Position numbers and translations under genes: made by a program | Notes under the pieces: generated by a model | What the model was told of the DNA's origin: nothing | Databases searched by the model: none | The model's input: the letters and a program-made list of their open reading frames with translations, nothing else | In this document: positions 34,316-44,927 of the stretch, piece by piece | Position numbering within the stretch: position 1 is the first letter of the stretch | Layout of the letters: each line of letters begins with the position of its first letter | From: Phytophthora colocasiae | Lineage: Eukaryota; Oomycota; Peronosporomycetes; Peronosporales; Peronosporaceae | Length of the DNA stretch: 64,000 nucleotides | Assembly (NCBI GenBank): GCA_018806915.1 | Contig: JAGKQI010000078.1 | Coordinates: forward strand, 744,001 to 808,000 | Direction: 5' to 3'

Positions 34316-35168
34316 GAGGACGGTCGTCCCAGTCCAGTCCGATCAGAAGTTTTTGTACCGCTGGGGATAACCTTGTAGCTCCCAGTTTTGAAATCTCCAG
34401 TTGGTCTTCCTTCCGGGGTCCTCCACTCTCGATAATACTTTGGAGCTCTTGGCGATCTTGAGTCGTGAGTCCTTGTTGATTTATAGCTTTCTCAAGCTGC
34501 TCAGTCATGTTTCTAGAAAGCGATTCCATTGAGGCTACCTCATTCTGCTCGATTTCTCCTGAGATAGATCCTCCTGTTGTACACTTCTGCAACCCTTCTG
34601 CCATATCCGCCAACGAACGCTTCTTCTTTTCACTCCCCTCACTCAACGCTATTGGAAGTGTTTCCACGTTATCCTCCATTTGTACGTTTTCTTCCTGTCC
34701 AAATTTTAGCCAGGAGTAATGCTGTGTTCCGTATTGGAGAACAATTGGAAGGTGCTGGGTGACTGTCGGATGTTTACACTGATGCTGTAAACGCTTTAAC
34801 CATTCTTTCGGCTCGATGTTGAATTCCCCTGCTGTTTCAATCTCGAATTCTGCGGTTGTTCGCTTGAGTGGTTCAAACACTTGAAAACTGGGACATTGTA
34901 GACCATCCCGTGCTACAATAACGTAAATGGGTCGTTTCAGGAGTTTACACGTAAGCCATAAGGTTAGCTCGGATCCCCAAAGTGTTTTCGCTAGGAAAGA
35001 TGTACGTTTTGAGCTAGTTGAACAGATATCCTCTACCTGTTCCATCAACATCCTCTTGGATTCGTCCACTGTCAATTCAGCTGCTTGATCTACCCACCTC
35101 TGTAGGAGCGCCTTTCGATTCTCATGGGGATACTCTTCTTCATACCCATGGGATAATGCCATCACCAT
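34316..35168 (-). pseudogene. LINE ORF1: C-terminal half of an OTU-like cysteine protease
   Basis: Minus-strand ORF. It shows SFLAKTLWGSELTLWLTCKL and RPIYVIVA, typical of the OTU fold, and LPIVLQYGTQHYSWLKFG containing the candidate catalytic His (HYSW). The catalytic Cys lies in the preceding ORF (35,162-36,649), in another frame with a 7-nt overlap, so the domain is split by a one-base shift. The C-terminal ~140 residues are a Gln/Glu-rich helical tail. Below ~34,316 the ORF only continues antisense to element B. The LINE endonuclease and RT parts are missing. Confidence 0.65.
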
Positions 35169-36649
35169 ACCCTTTTCAATTTCGCAGTAATACTCTCGAT
35201 TGCCGCGGTTCCTTCAGACGTCCTGAAAGTTTCAGATAGCAAGGCCATTGCAATCGCGAAATACTGGCAGTTTCCAGTTGCTGGTGTCATAGTGGGGAAT
35301 AGACCACAAGCGTCTATTACTCTCTGCCCCGACTCCGTGGAGAGATCTAGGCTCTCAATGTCCAACTCTTGAAGACATCTCGTTAGCTCCCAGTTTGGCT
35401 GTTGGTCCCGTCGAGCTAGCGCCTCCATGATTAGTCTCTGCTGTCGTGAGAGTGCTTGGGGACGTCTGATGTTTCTCGGTTCTGTCGAGCTCGCCTTGTC
35501 CTCCTCTGCAGATTCCATCTGTGATCCATCCTCACTAACTAAATCGATATCTTCCTGGTTCTCTGATACATTTGTTTCTGGGTTTTCTGCATTTGTTTTC
35601 ATATAATCACGTACAAACGGTTTTGTTGCTTTGCCTCGTCGCCCTTGTGACTTTGGCATAAACCATTTCGATCCCTCTCCTTGTTGTTCGTCCTGCGTCG
35701 ATTTCTTCTCCTCGGCCGTGTCTCGCTCCTTCTGAGAATACTCCTGCGTTTCCTGAGCACCTGCTGCCCCCTCGTTCTTCATTTTCCGCTCTTGTAATGC
35801 CTTCCACATATGCTGAAGCTCTTCAAAGCTGGTTACTGTGGATTTTCCTTTTTTCAGTAGCTTAAGCTCCGTTGCTGTCACTGTCAGGCAGCTACTTTCT
35901 GCTTTCCAGTGATCAGATGATGCTCTACATTGCGCAACAGTGTGACCAGGCCTTCCACAGTTATAGCAGGGTGGTGCTGGGTTATTTCCTGCGTGATTGA
36001 CTAATATTTTAGTTCCAACCCAATTGATAAAGCGAATTCCATCCAGAAACGCTGGGCAAGCCGGAGACTTGAAGTAAATCTCCCAAGCTCCTGTTTGGAA
36101 CGTCTGTCTTCCCCATTTTGGCTCTTGAAATGTCGTAAATTCTTCGTTGAACTTGGACCTTATGTAGGCGTCCAACCCAGCTTCGTCCAGAAATCGCGAA
36201 ACATTGAGAAGCTTCACTTTGTAGCGATCATGTTGACGTTCGTTCGTCAATCCATCTCGACCCACTTGGCGACTCCACACCCTTGCAGCTTGTTCCTCCA
36301 CTGACCCATCCTCCAGTATATCGTCCGGGTGTGCGTTAGTGAGCAAGAATCGTCTGCTACGAAATGGCACCGATTTATAAACCCTTGCCCATTTATTAGC
36401 TGCTTCTCGAGTCCAGAAAATCAGGTGTACTGAGTGCTGTTGAGCGTTATAGCATACCTGTTTAGTCTCTCCCAGCATTTGCGTGAGCTCTCCTAAATCA
36501 AAGTCTCTGCGTTTTGCGCCCTGTAGCATGGCATTGCACAGCCTTTCACGGGTTTGGAAGTCTGCATACACCGGGAATTGGTTTGGTAGACGGAACAACA
36601 GCTCACCCTCCACTTGAGCATGTATGGTGTTCTGGATTAGCCTCAACAT
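35162..36649 (-). pseudogene. LINE ORF1: RNA-binding-like region, CCHC knuckle, OTU N-terminal half
   Basis: 495 residues. The first ~210 have mixed alpha/beta character (LIFWTREAANKWARVYKSVP, WEIYFKSPACPAFLDGIRFI), like the RRM-like or DUF4283-type part of LINE ORF1 proteins. A CCHC knuckle follows (PPCYNCGRPGHTVAQC, about residue 235). After an acidic, low-complexity linker comes LFPTMTPATGNCQYFAIAMA, matching the OTU catalytic Cys block (GNC). The ORF then ends by frameshift into the next ORF. OTU or other cysteine proteases have been reported in some retrotransposons. Confidence 0.68.
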
Positions 36650-36653
36650 AGTA

Positions 36654-37503
36654 TTATCCGCCGTTCGCTTCCAGAAACTGTGGTAATGACTGCGCGAGTA
36701 TAGTGCCTTCTAGCATTCCCTGTACAATACGTTCCTCCACTTCTGTAGGTGCTCTTAGTTCCGTTGGAAAGTCGTAGGGGGTTTCGAACTCTCTCCGCAT
36801 AGTTGCGATCTCTTCAGATGAATATACATCCGTTTTGAACTGGACAATGGTAGACGGCTTTTCTTCCATAGGATCGTCCGTATCCGCTGGGGTTGGGCTC
36901 AGGAGCGGATTGTGCGACCAGGGATTCTCAGTTTGGGCGCGCTGCACTTTGAGGTTACTTTCCTTCAACTGAATAATATCCAACAAAAGTACTTCTGCTA
37001 TTGTAGACCGATACTGCAATATCCCGAAGCATCCGTTGCCATTGTTGGATCGTACCATCGTGTTGACTAACCAGCGTATCAAACAGTCGCAGCAGTTGCA
37101 TGATCTCCTCATTCTCAAGATTGGGATAGTGTGCTTTTTCCTCAGGCAACTCTGTCTTCTTTTGCTGTAAAAACACACTGGAAAACATGTTCTGCACCAG
37201 TCCCTCTTCGTGGTACTCTTGTTCCCACGCGTCTTGTGTTCTACACTCCAGCAATTTTTCATACATAGCTTCAAATGACAGGGAACTATGCTTTGTCTCC
37301 CACACATCTTCGACTTCGTCGTAGACTGAGCGTTGATTTTCTTCGTCTGCTCTGGTTCCCCCCAAATCGCTTTTCGCAACCTTCATCTCTTCGGTTGTAT
37401 TTCCTTGTTTACCGGACTTATCTCTTGGAGGGTTCTCTGCTAAAGCAGCTTCAGAAGCGCTTTTCAGCGCACCTGGATCAGGAGGATCTCCACTAGCCCC
37501 CAT
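36654..37503 (-). pseudogene. LINE 5' ORF, split by a frameshift
   Basis: Two overlapping frames form one protein. 37,503-~37,000 gives MGASGDPPDPGALKSASEAA and LLECRTQDAWEQEYHEEGLV; ~36,990-36,654 continues with LLLDIIQLKESNLKVQRAQT to ALPQF-like helices and a stop at 36,654. The shift lies near 36,990. Acidic and helical, with no enzyme motif. The stop at 36,654 is followed within a few bases by the Met of the knuckle-bearing ORF in another frame, so the two may be one broken ORF1 or natively overlapping ORFs. Confidence 0.55.
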
Positions 37504-37557
37504 GTTGCGTTACGACTTTCAGGAAGATCGCAATGCTTCAAATAGAGGATCGTATAG

Positions 37558-37816
37558 TCAATCAAGGTCGAGTCGTTGAAGAGTCGCTGGAAAGCTGATC
37601 TCAATACTGCTAGGTGATGCACTCCCACGCACCACTGATTTGTTCTTGTGCGGCAGATCGAAGTGAACGACCGGTCGCAAATTCGGAAGTGTCCCGGAAT
37701 TGCTGTCCCATGTGTAACCCAAAGTCATAGTGCGAATCACCGTAGAACTCGAAGATTTCATCCGCGTATGCGCCCAGCAAGACGCTCCACAGCACTAGCA
37801 GCACTAGCAGCTCCAT
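37558..37816 (-). pseudogene. Remnant of a secreted-protein gene, cut by the LINE
   Basis: The minus-strand ORF from 37,816 starts with a clear signal peptide (MELLVLLVLWSVLLGAYADE), followed by IFEFYGDSHYDFGLHMGQQF, a pattern reminiscent of the N-terminus of acyltransferase/peptidase C45-like secreted proteins. The frame stops at 37,610, while the overlapping frame (to 37,558) looks coding, so a frameshift or unseen intron is likely. LINE sequence begins at about 37,503. The gene is divergent from the J-protein gene with a 118-bp gap. Confidence 0.4.
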
Positions 37817-37934
37817 TCACACACAAATCTGATTCTGTTTAAAACATTTGTGATTTATATAGTACTATTATTTCTGTGATTTGGTCCCAAAAAGTATTAG
37901 CCGTTAGGTCCAATCGGTCGCAGTAGTATCTATC

Positions 37935-38888
37935 ATGGCCCGTGAAGAAGGTTCCAAGCGTCGACGCCGCAGTGCCCAAAAAGAAACTGCAGGTAGGGAA
38001 GCGTCGGTCATCGACTTGACAGGTGAAGAACATACAGAACCAGCTAAGAAGAAGCAGAAAGTGATGCAGAACCCGAAGCATTTGGAATCAGACGACTATT
38101 TCGAAGTACTAGGGCTTCGACGTTCTGCCTCAGATGCAGACGTCAAGAAAGCGTATCGGAAGCTGGCGGTGCAATGGCATCCGGATAAAAACCGCTCGAA
38201 TCCTCGAGCTGAAGAGTTTTTCAAGAAGATCAGCGAAGCTTACGAGGTTTTAAGTGATCGTGAGAAGAGAAAAGTGTATGAGGATGTCGGAAAACCAGGA
38301 CTTGATACAACTATTCCACCGGAACACAGAGACGACAAGCATTTCGGGTTCCACAGTGGATTCGGACCACGGTTCTCGACGCAACATGCCCGTGATATAT
38401 TTGAAGCATTCTTTGGTGGTCAAGACCCTTTTGAAGCCTTTTTCGGAGGGGAACAACGACGACGAACGTCGTTTCAAGAAGGAAGGGACCCTTTTGAAGC
38501 GATGGGCTTTGGATCAATGGGAATGGGCATGGATATGCGTGGATTCGGTCAGATGGGCAATATGTCCATGACTGACTCGTTCTTTAGCAGTGATTTTGGA
38601 GCAAAGGACGGATCCAGTCGCGTGTTTTCGACTAGTACCAGCTCATCGAGTTCGAGTTTCACGGATCGTAATGGCCACACTGTTACGAAGAAGACAACGA
38701 CAACCACTGGAACAGATGGACGCAGCGAAACCGTGACGGAGGAGTATCGTGATGGGAAACTGGTAAAATCAACGTCTTCGTCTACTGGGAGTCGCTTGGC
38801 TGGTGCTGGACGGATGCACCTGGAGAAAAACTCGAGTCAGAACGAGATGAAGAGCTACCAGCGCCGTGGATCACGCCCGAAATATTGA
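37935..38888 (+). CDS. DNAJB6-like J-domain co-chaperone
   Basis: 317 residues, single exon. The N-terminal ~50 residues are basic (KRRRR, KKKQK) and contain [13 protein letters not shown], a SUMO-interaction-like VIDLT followed by acidic residues. The J-domain spans about 53-122 with the HPD motif (VQWHPDKN) needed to stimulate Hsp70. A Gly/Phe/Met-rich region follows ([15 protein letters not shown]). The C-terminal part ([35 protein letters not shown]) resembles the Ser/Thr-rich region of DNAJB2/6/8 proteins that hold back aggregation. No zinc-finger or type I C-terminal domain is present. The basic motifs suggest nuclear localisation. Downstream to 39,305 no gene is seen. Confidence 0.85.
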   Translation: MAREEGSKRRRRSAQKETAGREASVIDLTGEEHTEPAKKKQKVMQNPKHLESDDYFEVLGLRRSASDADVKKAYRKLAVQWHPDKNRSNPRAEEFFKKISEAYEVLSDREKRKVYEDVGKPGLDTTIPPEHRDDKHFGFHSGFGPRFSTQHARDIFEAFFGGQDPFEAFFGGEQRRRTSFQEGRDPFEAMGFGSMGMGMDMRGFGQMGNMSMTDSFFSSDFGAKDGSSRVFSTSTSSSSSSFTDRNGHTVTKKTTTTTGTDGRSETVTEEYRDGKLVKSTSSSTGSRLAGAGRMHLEKNSSQNEMKSYQRRGSRPKY

Positions 38889-39305
38889 GTAAAGGAAGGA
38901 GCTGAGGTAGTGACTCGTAGCGAAGTATTTACTCGATCAAGTTCATGATGTTTCTGCAATCGGTTCAACTGATTCAGTTGTGAGTTTATATTTTCATGCT
39001 TATTATCGAGCACATGTTCTCTTCATTCCGTCTCTACTGTAGCAATACTTTTTACGCAAAATGACTATGCATTTCTACTACATGTTTGTTAAAGCGTTCT
39101 TGCCGTTGTACATCGCAATGCAATGATCGCATAAGCCGCGTACTCCACGTATTGCGGTGTTAGGAACAGGATGTTGAACGAACGATATGGACATTTGCAT
39201 TATCAGCCAAAACAAGTGCATTTTCAATCTCGATTCTTTAGTCGGCTTCAAAGCTGTGGTGATTCTTGAGTTCTTGTCTATCTCCTCAGGTATCATACTT
39301 GCATT

Positions 39306-41082
39306 CTAAGCTGAGGTGAGCTGCTGCTTATGCTGAATTTCTCGTTGAATCGTCTGTACCAAGAAATCGATGAATTCGGAGACAGTTGCAGTTCGTGACT
39401 ACCAACATGTCAAGTTAGTGCATGTCGATATATGTATCTGCGCCGAGCGTACCTGAATGAAGAAAGCATGCGTCTGGAAAGGGAGTTTGCGTAGTGCTCG
39501 TCCGCTGAATCCCTCAGCCATTTCTGCAGCTTGCAACAATCCCATCGATAGTTCCAGATCTTCAGTACCATTTTCTGTGCCACTTGTCATTTGGTCCACA
39601 ACTCGTTTTCTTGATGCTTTTCTTCGCATTAGCTCTTGGTATGCAAACAAACGTTGCGCGGTGGGCTGAAGGATTCTTACTCGCCGAAGTTCTTCGATAC
39701 AGCTCCGTAAAATACCATAGCGTGCGTGACACGACGGGAGTCCGATGTATCTGCAACACAAAAACGAACATTTAACCCTTCCTGGTAATTGTAGTATGGC
39801 TGAAGTCGACGTACTGCTTGATATCTGCTCTGTCCACAAACGCAATGTCGATAGCTTCAGTAATGTTGGACGTCGTGAGAATCAACACGTTCGAATGTCG
39901 TTTCAACGCATCTAGCTGGGTTAGCAGTGCGTTGACCACGCGAATTGCATCAGACGGCTCGGATCCACTCACTGCAGACTTGCGAGCTGCCGTTAGCGAC
40001 TCCACCTCATCTAACCATACAGGTTAAGCATTGTTATGATGGAGCCCGAATAAATGTTGCTCGAATACAAAAACGTACCGATTAACACACAAATGAGCGA
40101 TTCCTCGTCCTCCACCAGCTCTTGGATCTGACGGAAAAGTTTCATTACCAGCTTTCCACTCTCAGAAAACCACTTCACAAAACGATTTGTTAAAGAAGTA
40201 GTCATTTCCAACAGCTTCCTAGAACGCACCTTGCTGAATAAACTGTGCGCGTTGATCTCCAATAGGACAGCATTAGGGTATCTACCACGTAAAAGCTCAG
40301 TCAGCACTGCATTTTCCAATAGTCCACACTAAAACTTACCTGGACGCGAGACGAATACTAAGCTTGTGGGCCAGGGCCTTGCACAAACTAGTCTTCCCTG
40401 TACCGGGCGGCCCATGCAGCAAAACCACCCGATTCCACGAGATAATGTGTGGATTCACTTTAGAATCCGAGAAGAGCATCGCTGTCATCGCGTAGTCCAA
40501 TACATTTCGCTTCACTTCTGAATCGAAAATGAGGGAATCCCAGAGGCCGTCGAAGCTCGCAGAGGGAAGAACCGTTTGTTGACAAGTCGCCACATTTTCA
40601 TCGTCGTCTGTTGTTTCTTCGGCTGGTGCTTCCTACAAACCACAGAATAAAAATACCTATTTATCAACAATAACAAACAAATATAAAACGCAAAACTACC
40701 CACGTCACTGAGCTTGAACACATGCATCACTAAGTGAGCATCCGAGCTTGGAACGCCAGTGCCAATTACATCTTCACTCTCCTCTCCATCAAATTCAGTA
40801 ACGTTGATGCATTCCACGTGTGGATTAAGTGGCGAATCACCCGGTAAAGCGATAACACCTGCATCATTGTATGTTAGAATATTATTTAACTGATAATAAC
40901 TAAAAATATATATTTAGGATAAAGCTCCCCCTACCTTTGATGAAGAATGAACAGGTAGCGCCGAGATATTCCGCAATGGCTACACTAACTTGCACGAAGT
41001 CAGCAGCACTCTCCTGTCTCATACATACTTCCACTAACAGCCAGGTCGTCTTATTAACCAGCCAATTAAGGGCAAGACACAC
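39306..41082 (-). CDS. TRIP13: TRIP13/PCH2 AAA+ ATPase, multi-exon
   Basis: AAA+ remodeller of HORMA proteins in the meiotic and spindle checkpoints. Exons (minus): ~41,082-~40,926; ~40,857-40,704; 40,632-~40,337; ~40,270-40,230; 40,172-40,079; 40,010-39,815; 39,750-39,453; 39,398-39,306. Introns with checked GT-AG and phase: 39,399-39,452, 39,751-39,814, 40,011-40,078, 40,633-40,703; further introns lie near 40,270-40,336 and ~40,858-40,925. A 57-bp in-frame segment (40,173-40,229) may be retained or spliced. Motifs: Walker [21 protein letters not shown], Walker B/sensor [51 protein letters not shown] tail [12 protein letters not shown]. The exact 5' end is uncertain (upstream Met or exon). 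Divergent from the GAF/IQ gene. Confidence 0.88.
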
Positions 41083-41141
41083 GCACCATGCACATGACGC
41101 AACACCTTCATTGCAAATAAAAATAATTTGACCTAAACCTT

Positions 41142-41167
41142 ATGTAGCCATTTATAAATGGCTACAT
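41142..41167. promoter_or_regulatory. 26-bp perfect palindrome in the TRIP13 / GAF-IQ divergent promoter
   Basis: The half-site ATGTAGCCATTTA is followed at once by its exact reverse complement. A further copy of TATAAATGGCTACA lies 3' of it (about 41,171-41,184). It sits between the divergent starts of TRIP13 and the GAF/IQ gene, so it may act on both. Confidence 0.75.
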
Positions 41168-41204
41168 CTTTATAAATGGCTACACAACATTCAAGACATC
41201 TTCA

Positions 41205-43533
41205 ATGGCGGACAATGACATCGAGAGGGAATCTACTGCGGACGGGAGTGGTGATGCACCTATCAAGAACTGTAAAGACCCAGAGATACGGAGGTTATCA
41301 GTAACTTCGTTATTGAGGCAATACTCGCCGTCCTTACTTAGTTCCATCGGTGATATGGACCTGGTCGAACTGTCATTGATAGATGTCCTTACACAAGCCG
41401 CTGCGGATGTATTGGGCTCAATTCCAGCACAACGCTGCGTTGTGTATATTTATGATAAGGATGCGAATCTATTGAAACCTCAAGTGGTGGTAGACTACCA
41501 CGATACGGGCCTGGAGGAGGATGCAGTACAAGTGAAAACAGAAGAGATGGATACATCATCTCTAGTCAGCTTTCCTCCAGTCGTGGGGATGATCAGCTCC
41601 TGTTTCCTCCAGAGACGTTGTCTGCGAATGCAAGAACCGAATCCAGTACGACCAAAGTTGTGTTAACATTCTCTTTAGGTAAAAAAACTAATTTGTTGAT
41701 TGTAGCACCGTTCCTTTCATCGGGAGTATGATGTTCCAAAAGATATGCTGGTGGACTCGGTCCTCTGTGCTCCTGTTATCCTCTACCATCGAGCAACTGC
41801 AGTGATTCAGGTAGAGTATAATATATTAAACCGAATGATCATCGTGTCTAAACTTCTTGGTTAGCTTTTGAATCGCTTAGATACAGCTCGAGAGCGAAAT
41901 TCTTTTGCTGAAGTTGAGCGAGCCGCAACACCTCATGATGTTAAGCACGAATCAACCAGTGAAGTCAGGCTACGAAGGCTCAAGACAGTCAAAACTGTGC
42001 TGACGGGTTTTTCCTCCAAGGATGAGCAGAAGTTGCTACACTTTACCACGCACATCGCCGTGAGTTTGCAAAACGTTGATGCGCCTTGGTCATACCTTTG
42101 ATATTAACCCCTCATCTGCCTTTGCCATACAGCAAACCATTGAAACCAATGCCAAGAAGGTCGCTACTATCCGTAGCCACGCCAAAATTCGAGAAGACAA
42201 GGCCAAGCAGGCACTGGAACTACTTAATGCCCTCAATGGCAAAGCTGTAGCCCATGTCAACAGTACGGATATGCTTCTATCAACTGATGACGGAGGAAGC
42301 ACCTATATGCGCCGTACAACCATCACACGACTGTCATCACAACGTTCGGAGATGAATGACATGCTAAGAACTCTTGTTGTCATCATGCGGGTGCAGGCGC
42401 TTTTTCGAGGACGACGTGTTCGTCGAGCTGAAAAGTTCGCTGAAGAGCTGGAAAAGTTTCGGCGACAACGTGAGCGGATGAAAACGTTACTAGTAATGCA
42501 ACGTGTAGTTTCCGGCCCGGATCCTCCGAAGTCAAAAGTTCGTGAGGGTTCGCCTACTGGAAAAGTTCGGAAACCAGCGTCTCGCTCCAAAAAACAAGAT
42601 ACGAGTAAAGAGCCTTTGAAAGCTCCACCATCTCCTAATCCTCCTTCAACGCCAAGCACCCCACGTCCACGTCCACCACCACAACCTGAAGCTCCATCAC
42701 CTCATCCGCAGACACAGCTCACGCGCATTCAGAAACGAAGAATGAGCGCAGTGAAAATCCAAAAGGTTTTCCGTCGACATCGACAGAGACGGAAAGCAAT
42801 AGAACCACCAAATCCTGCCAAGCCTGTTGCAGTATCAAAAGAAGTCGTCAGTGCTGTGAAAGTGCAGTCGTTCATTCGGGGAAATTTGGTTCGGAAAAGG
42901 CTTCGACGGTCGCTGTTGTCTGTGAAAGGCCCACGTATTGTATGCTTACGAGTTGCAAGCGCCTCTGAGCCGGTATCGAATCAAACCAGCCACAACGCTC
43001 CATTACGGTCGCAAACTTGTGTTTATGCCATGCCGGGGCGTCCAAACAAAGCCCCTCCAGCACAAAGACGCATCTCATACAACCAAGATCAACTTGACAA
43101 TGAACTCCGTCCACAGAAAACGTCAGGTATCGCTCTTGCATCGAGGAGGCTTGTGGCATTATGCAAGGGAGACGCCACTAGACTCCACAAGTCTCCTCTC
43201 TGTCGGTCAAGACCTCGCTGGGATCGATTGGTACCGTCAGTGGTTTGGGAGACAACTGAGAACCCAGGACTGACTCCAGGTGTTGAATTCGTCAAGCAGC
43301 ATCGACTGGAAAACAGAAAAGAAGACTCGCTCCGTGGAGCTTCCATTACGACCGATACGAATCAAAAAGCAAGCATTCGGTTACCAGTTTTAACTTCACA
43401 GCCACAACCGGCCTCTTCTCTCTTGTGCTGTCTTCTTCCTGTCAGCAATGGACTGATTGCAGCTCGACCGATTTCTCAAACAAACCGCAAAGTACATGTA
43501 GTTCGAACCAAACGGAGACATTCACCAGAGTGA
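41205..43533 (+). CDS. GAF-domain protein with three IQ motifs
   Basis: Exons 41,205-41,645, 41,706-41,810, 41,865-42,059 and 42,133 onward, with GT-AG introns in phase 0 (60, 54 and 73 bp). The first three exons form a GAF-like domain (RCVVYIYDKDANLLKPQVVV, DSVLCAPVILYHRATAVIQ, LLNRLDTARERNSFAEVE, FSSKDEQKLLHFTTHIA); GAF domains bind cyclic nucleotides or other small ligands. Exon 4 has IQ calmodulin-binding motifs VQALFRGRRVRRAEK, IQKVFRRHRQRRKA and VQSFIRGNLVRKRL, with a Pro-rich linker between the first two. After about 42,930 this frame becomes Ser/Pro/Arg-rich, while another frame (to 43,273) contains IDWYRQWFGRQL and looks coding. A frameshift or unseen intron is therefore likely, and the C-terminus here is doubtful. 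Confidence 0.65.
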
Positions 43534-43671
43534 TCTGCTGCAAGCCATGTCGCTTCGAATGACGCGATGTGTTCAAGTTGCTGATCAGCTTCAACAGCTC
43601 CGTCTCTCTTCGATTAAAGTGCTTCAACATCCGATTAAAAACACCCGCCGGGTCAGCGATGGATAAAGACC
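42938..43671 (+). pseudogene. Alternative-frame continuation of the GAF/IQ gene
   Basis: From 42,938 the +1 frame reads AYELQAPLSRYRIKPATTLH, later IDWYRQWFGRQL, and after stops ELPLRPIRIKKQAFGYQF and FEPNGDIHQSDLLQAMSLRM (EF-hand-like spacing) to a stop near 43,671. These aromatic-containing stretches look more coding than the annotated frame. Several stops interrupt them, so either introns are missed or the 3' half is decaying. Confidence 0.4.
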
Positions 43672-44927
43672 CCGTCCAGAATGAGACTACAGTAGAGACT
43701 GCAGTTAGTTGAGCATCTAAGAGTGAAGATATGTCATCGCCTGCAATTAATACGCGCCGTGCAGCATCAGCAAATTGAGCGCAAGTTGATGCCTCAATCG
43801 CTCCGAAATATCAGAGACCAAGTTGGACATGCATCCGGCTCTCGTCTGCACATACGGTGTAGAACTTTGCTAATCAAGAACAGCACGAATGTTTGGTTGG
43901 AGGACGTTTCCTTGCTGCTGAAGCCCAGCCTGGACTGCAATATTGCAGCAATGCGACCATGTGCATGTGCGAGCTCAGCTCGATTTGCAGCACAATCACA
44001 GCGCATGTAAGTGTGATACCGGTAATAACTGCAGCCCTAGTAGCGTCGCTGTAGGCTACAGCCTGTAGCTCAATCTCTGCATCTGATCCCTTGTCTTCAA
44101 CAGCAACCACCAGCAAACACGCTTTTTGAACAGCAGCTCTTCAAAGGAGAGCTCCATGTTGTTCAGAGAATTTTACGTTGGGAACCGAAGCGGTCAGACT
44201 GAGTGCCACTCAGAGTGGACCGCAACAAGCGATGCAAATCAATGCCACGCACTTCGGATACAGTACGTGCACTCCATCTCCCTCTTGTCTGAATCAGACA
44301 GTCTGATACACATCAAGTCGGTGACGAGCTTTCCACATTGCGTCGCACCTTGATACATACAGTACAGTACATACAGCCAGCCGACACTATGCCACATTTG
44401 AGTTGAGCCTACCAGCAGCAATATGAACGGAGGCATGCGGGAGTCGATGCGGAAGTATGTACTGGAAGAGACAGTGAGGCTGGAGGCACCAAACGGTGTA
44501 CCGCACTGATTGCACCACAGAAAATAAACCGGTAGAACCGATTGAAATATAACCAATCATATTCGTTACCGTTGTCAAAACTGGTTGCTTACCGGAAACA
44601 TAGACAAAGCTTCAGGTGTTTGTGTGCCTCGAGATTCGGGCTTTGCGGAGAAGGAGGAGCAACGTCCCCAGTTGTTGGGCGCTTTGGAGTGCCAGAAAGC
44701 AAAAAGAGCGAGCAACCACAAGGGGGGAAAGGGAAAAAGGAATTCTTCCCTTTGTCTTCTTTAAAACAAGAGGAAACAAAAGCACTTCGCGACACTTTTT
44801 GACGGCTGCCACCTGTTTCATTTACACTCAATCCGATTGTCTCTTCGTCAGTGGACGAGTGACCATCACTCTTGTTTTCCGCCTTGTCCGCATTTCCGCT
44901 TCAGTATTGAAACCCCCACAGTGAATC
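43672..44927. other. Intergenic region with possible gene fragments
   Basis: Short helical stretches appear in shifting plus-strand frames (KICHRLQLIRAVQHQQIERK near 43,730; KGELHVVQRILRWEP near 44,140). They could be remnants of the upstream gene, but no continuous model can be supported. From about 44,300 to 44,927 the DNA looks like 5' flank of the kinase gene. Confidence 0.3.

Noticed and set aside
34158..34316. C-terminal part of the LINE ORF below the junction
   Set aside because: This stretch is antisense to element B RT; the frame just happens to stay open.
43794..44116. Minus-strand ORFs near 44 kb
   Set aside because: Antisense to weak plus-strand coding-like fragments; no motif.
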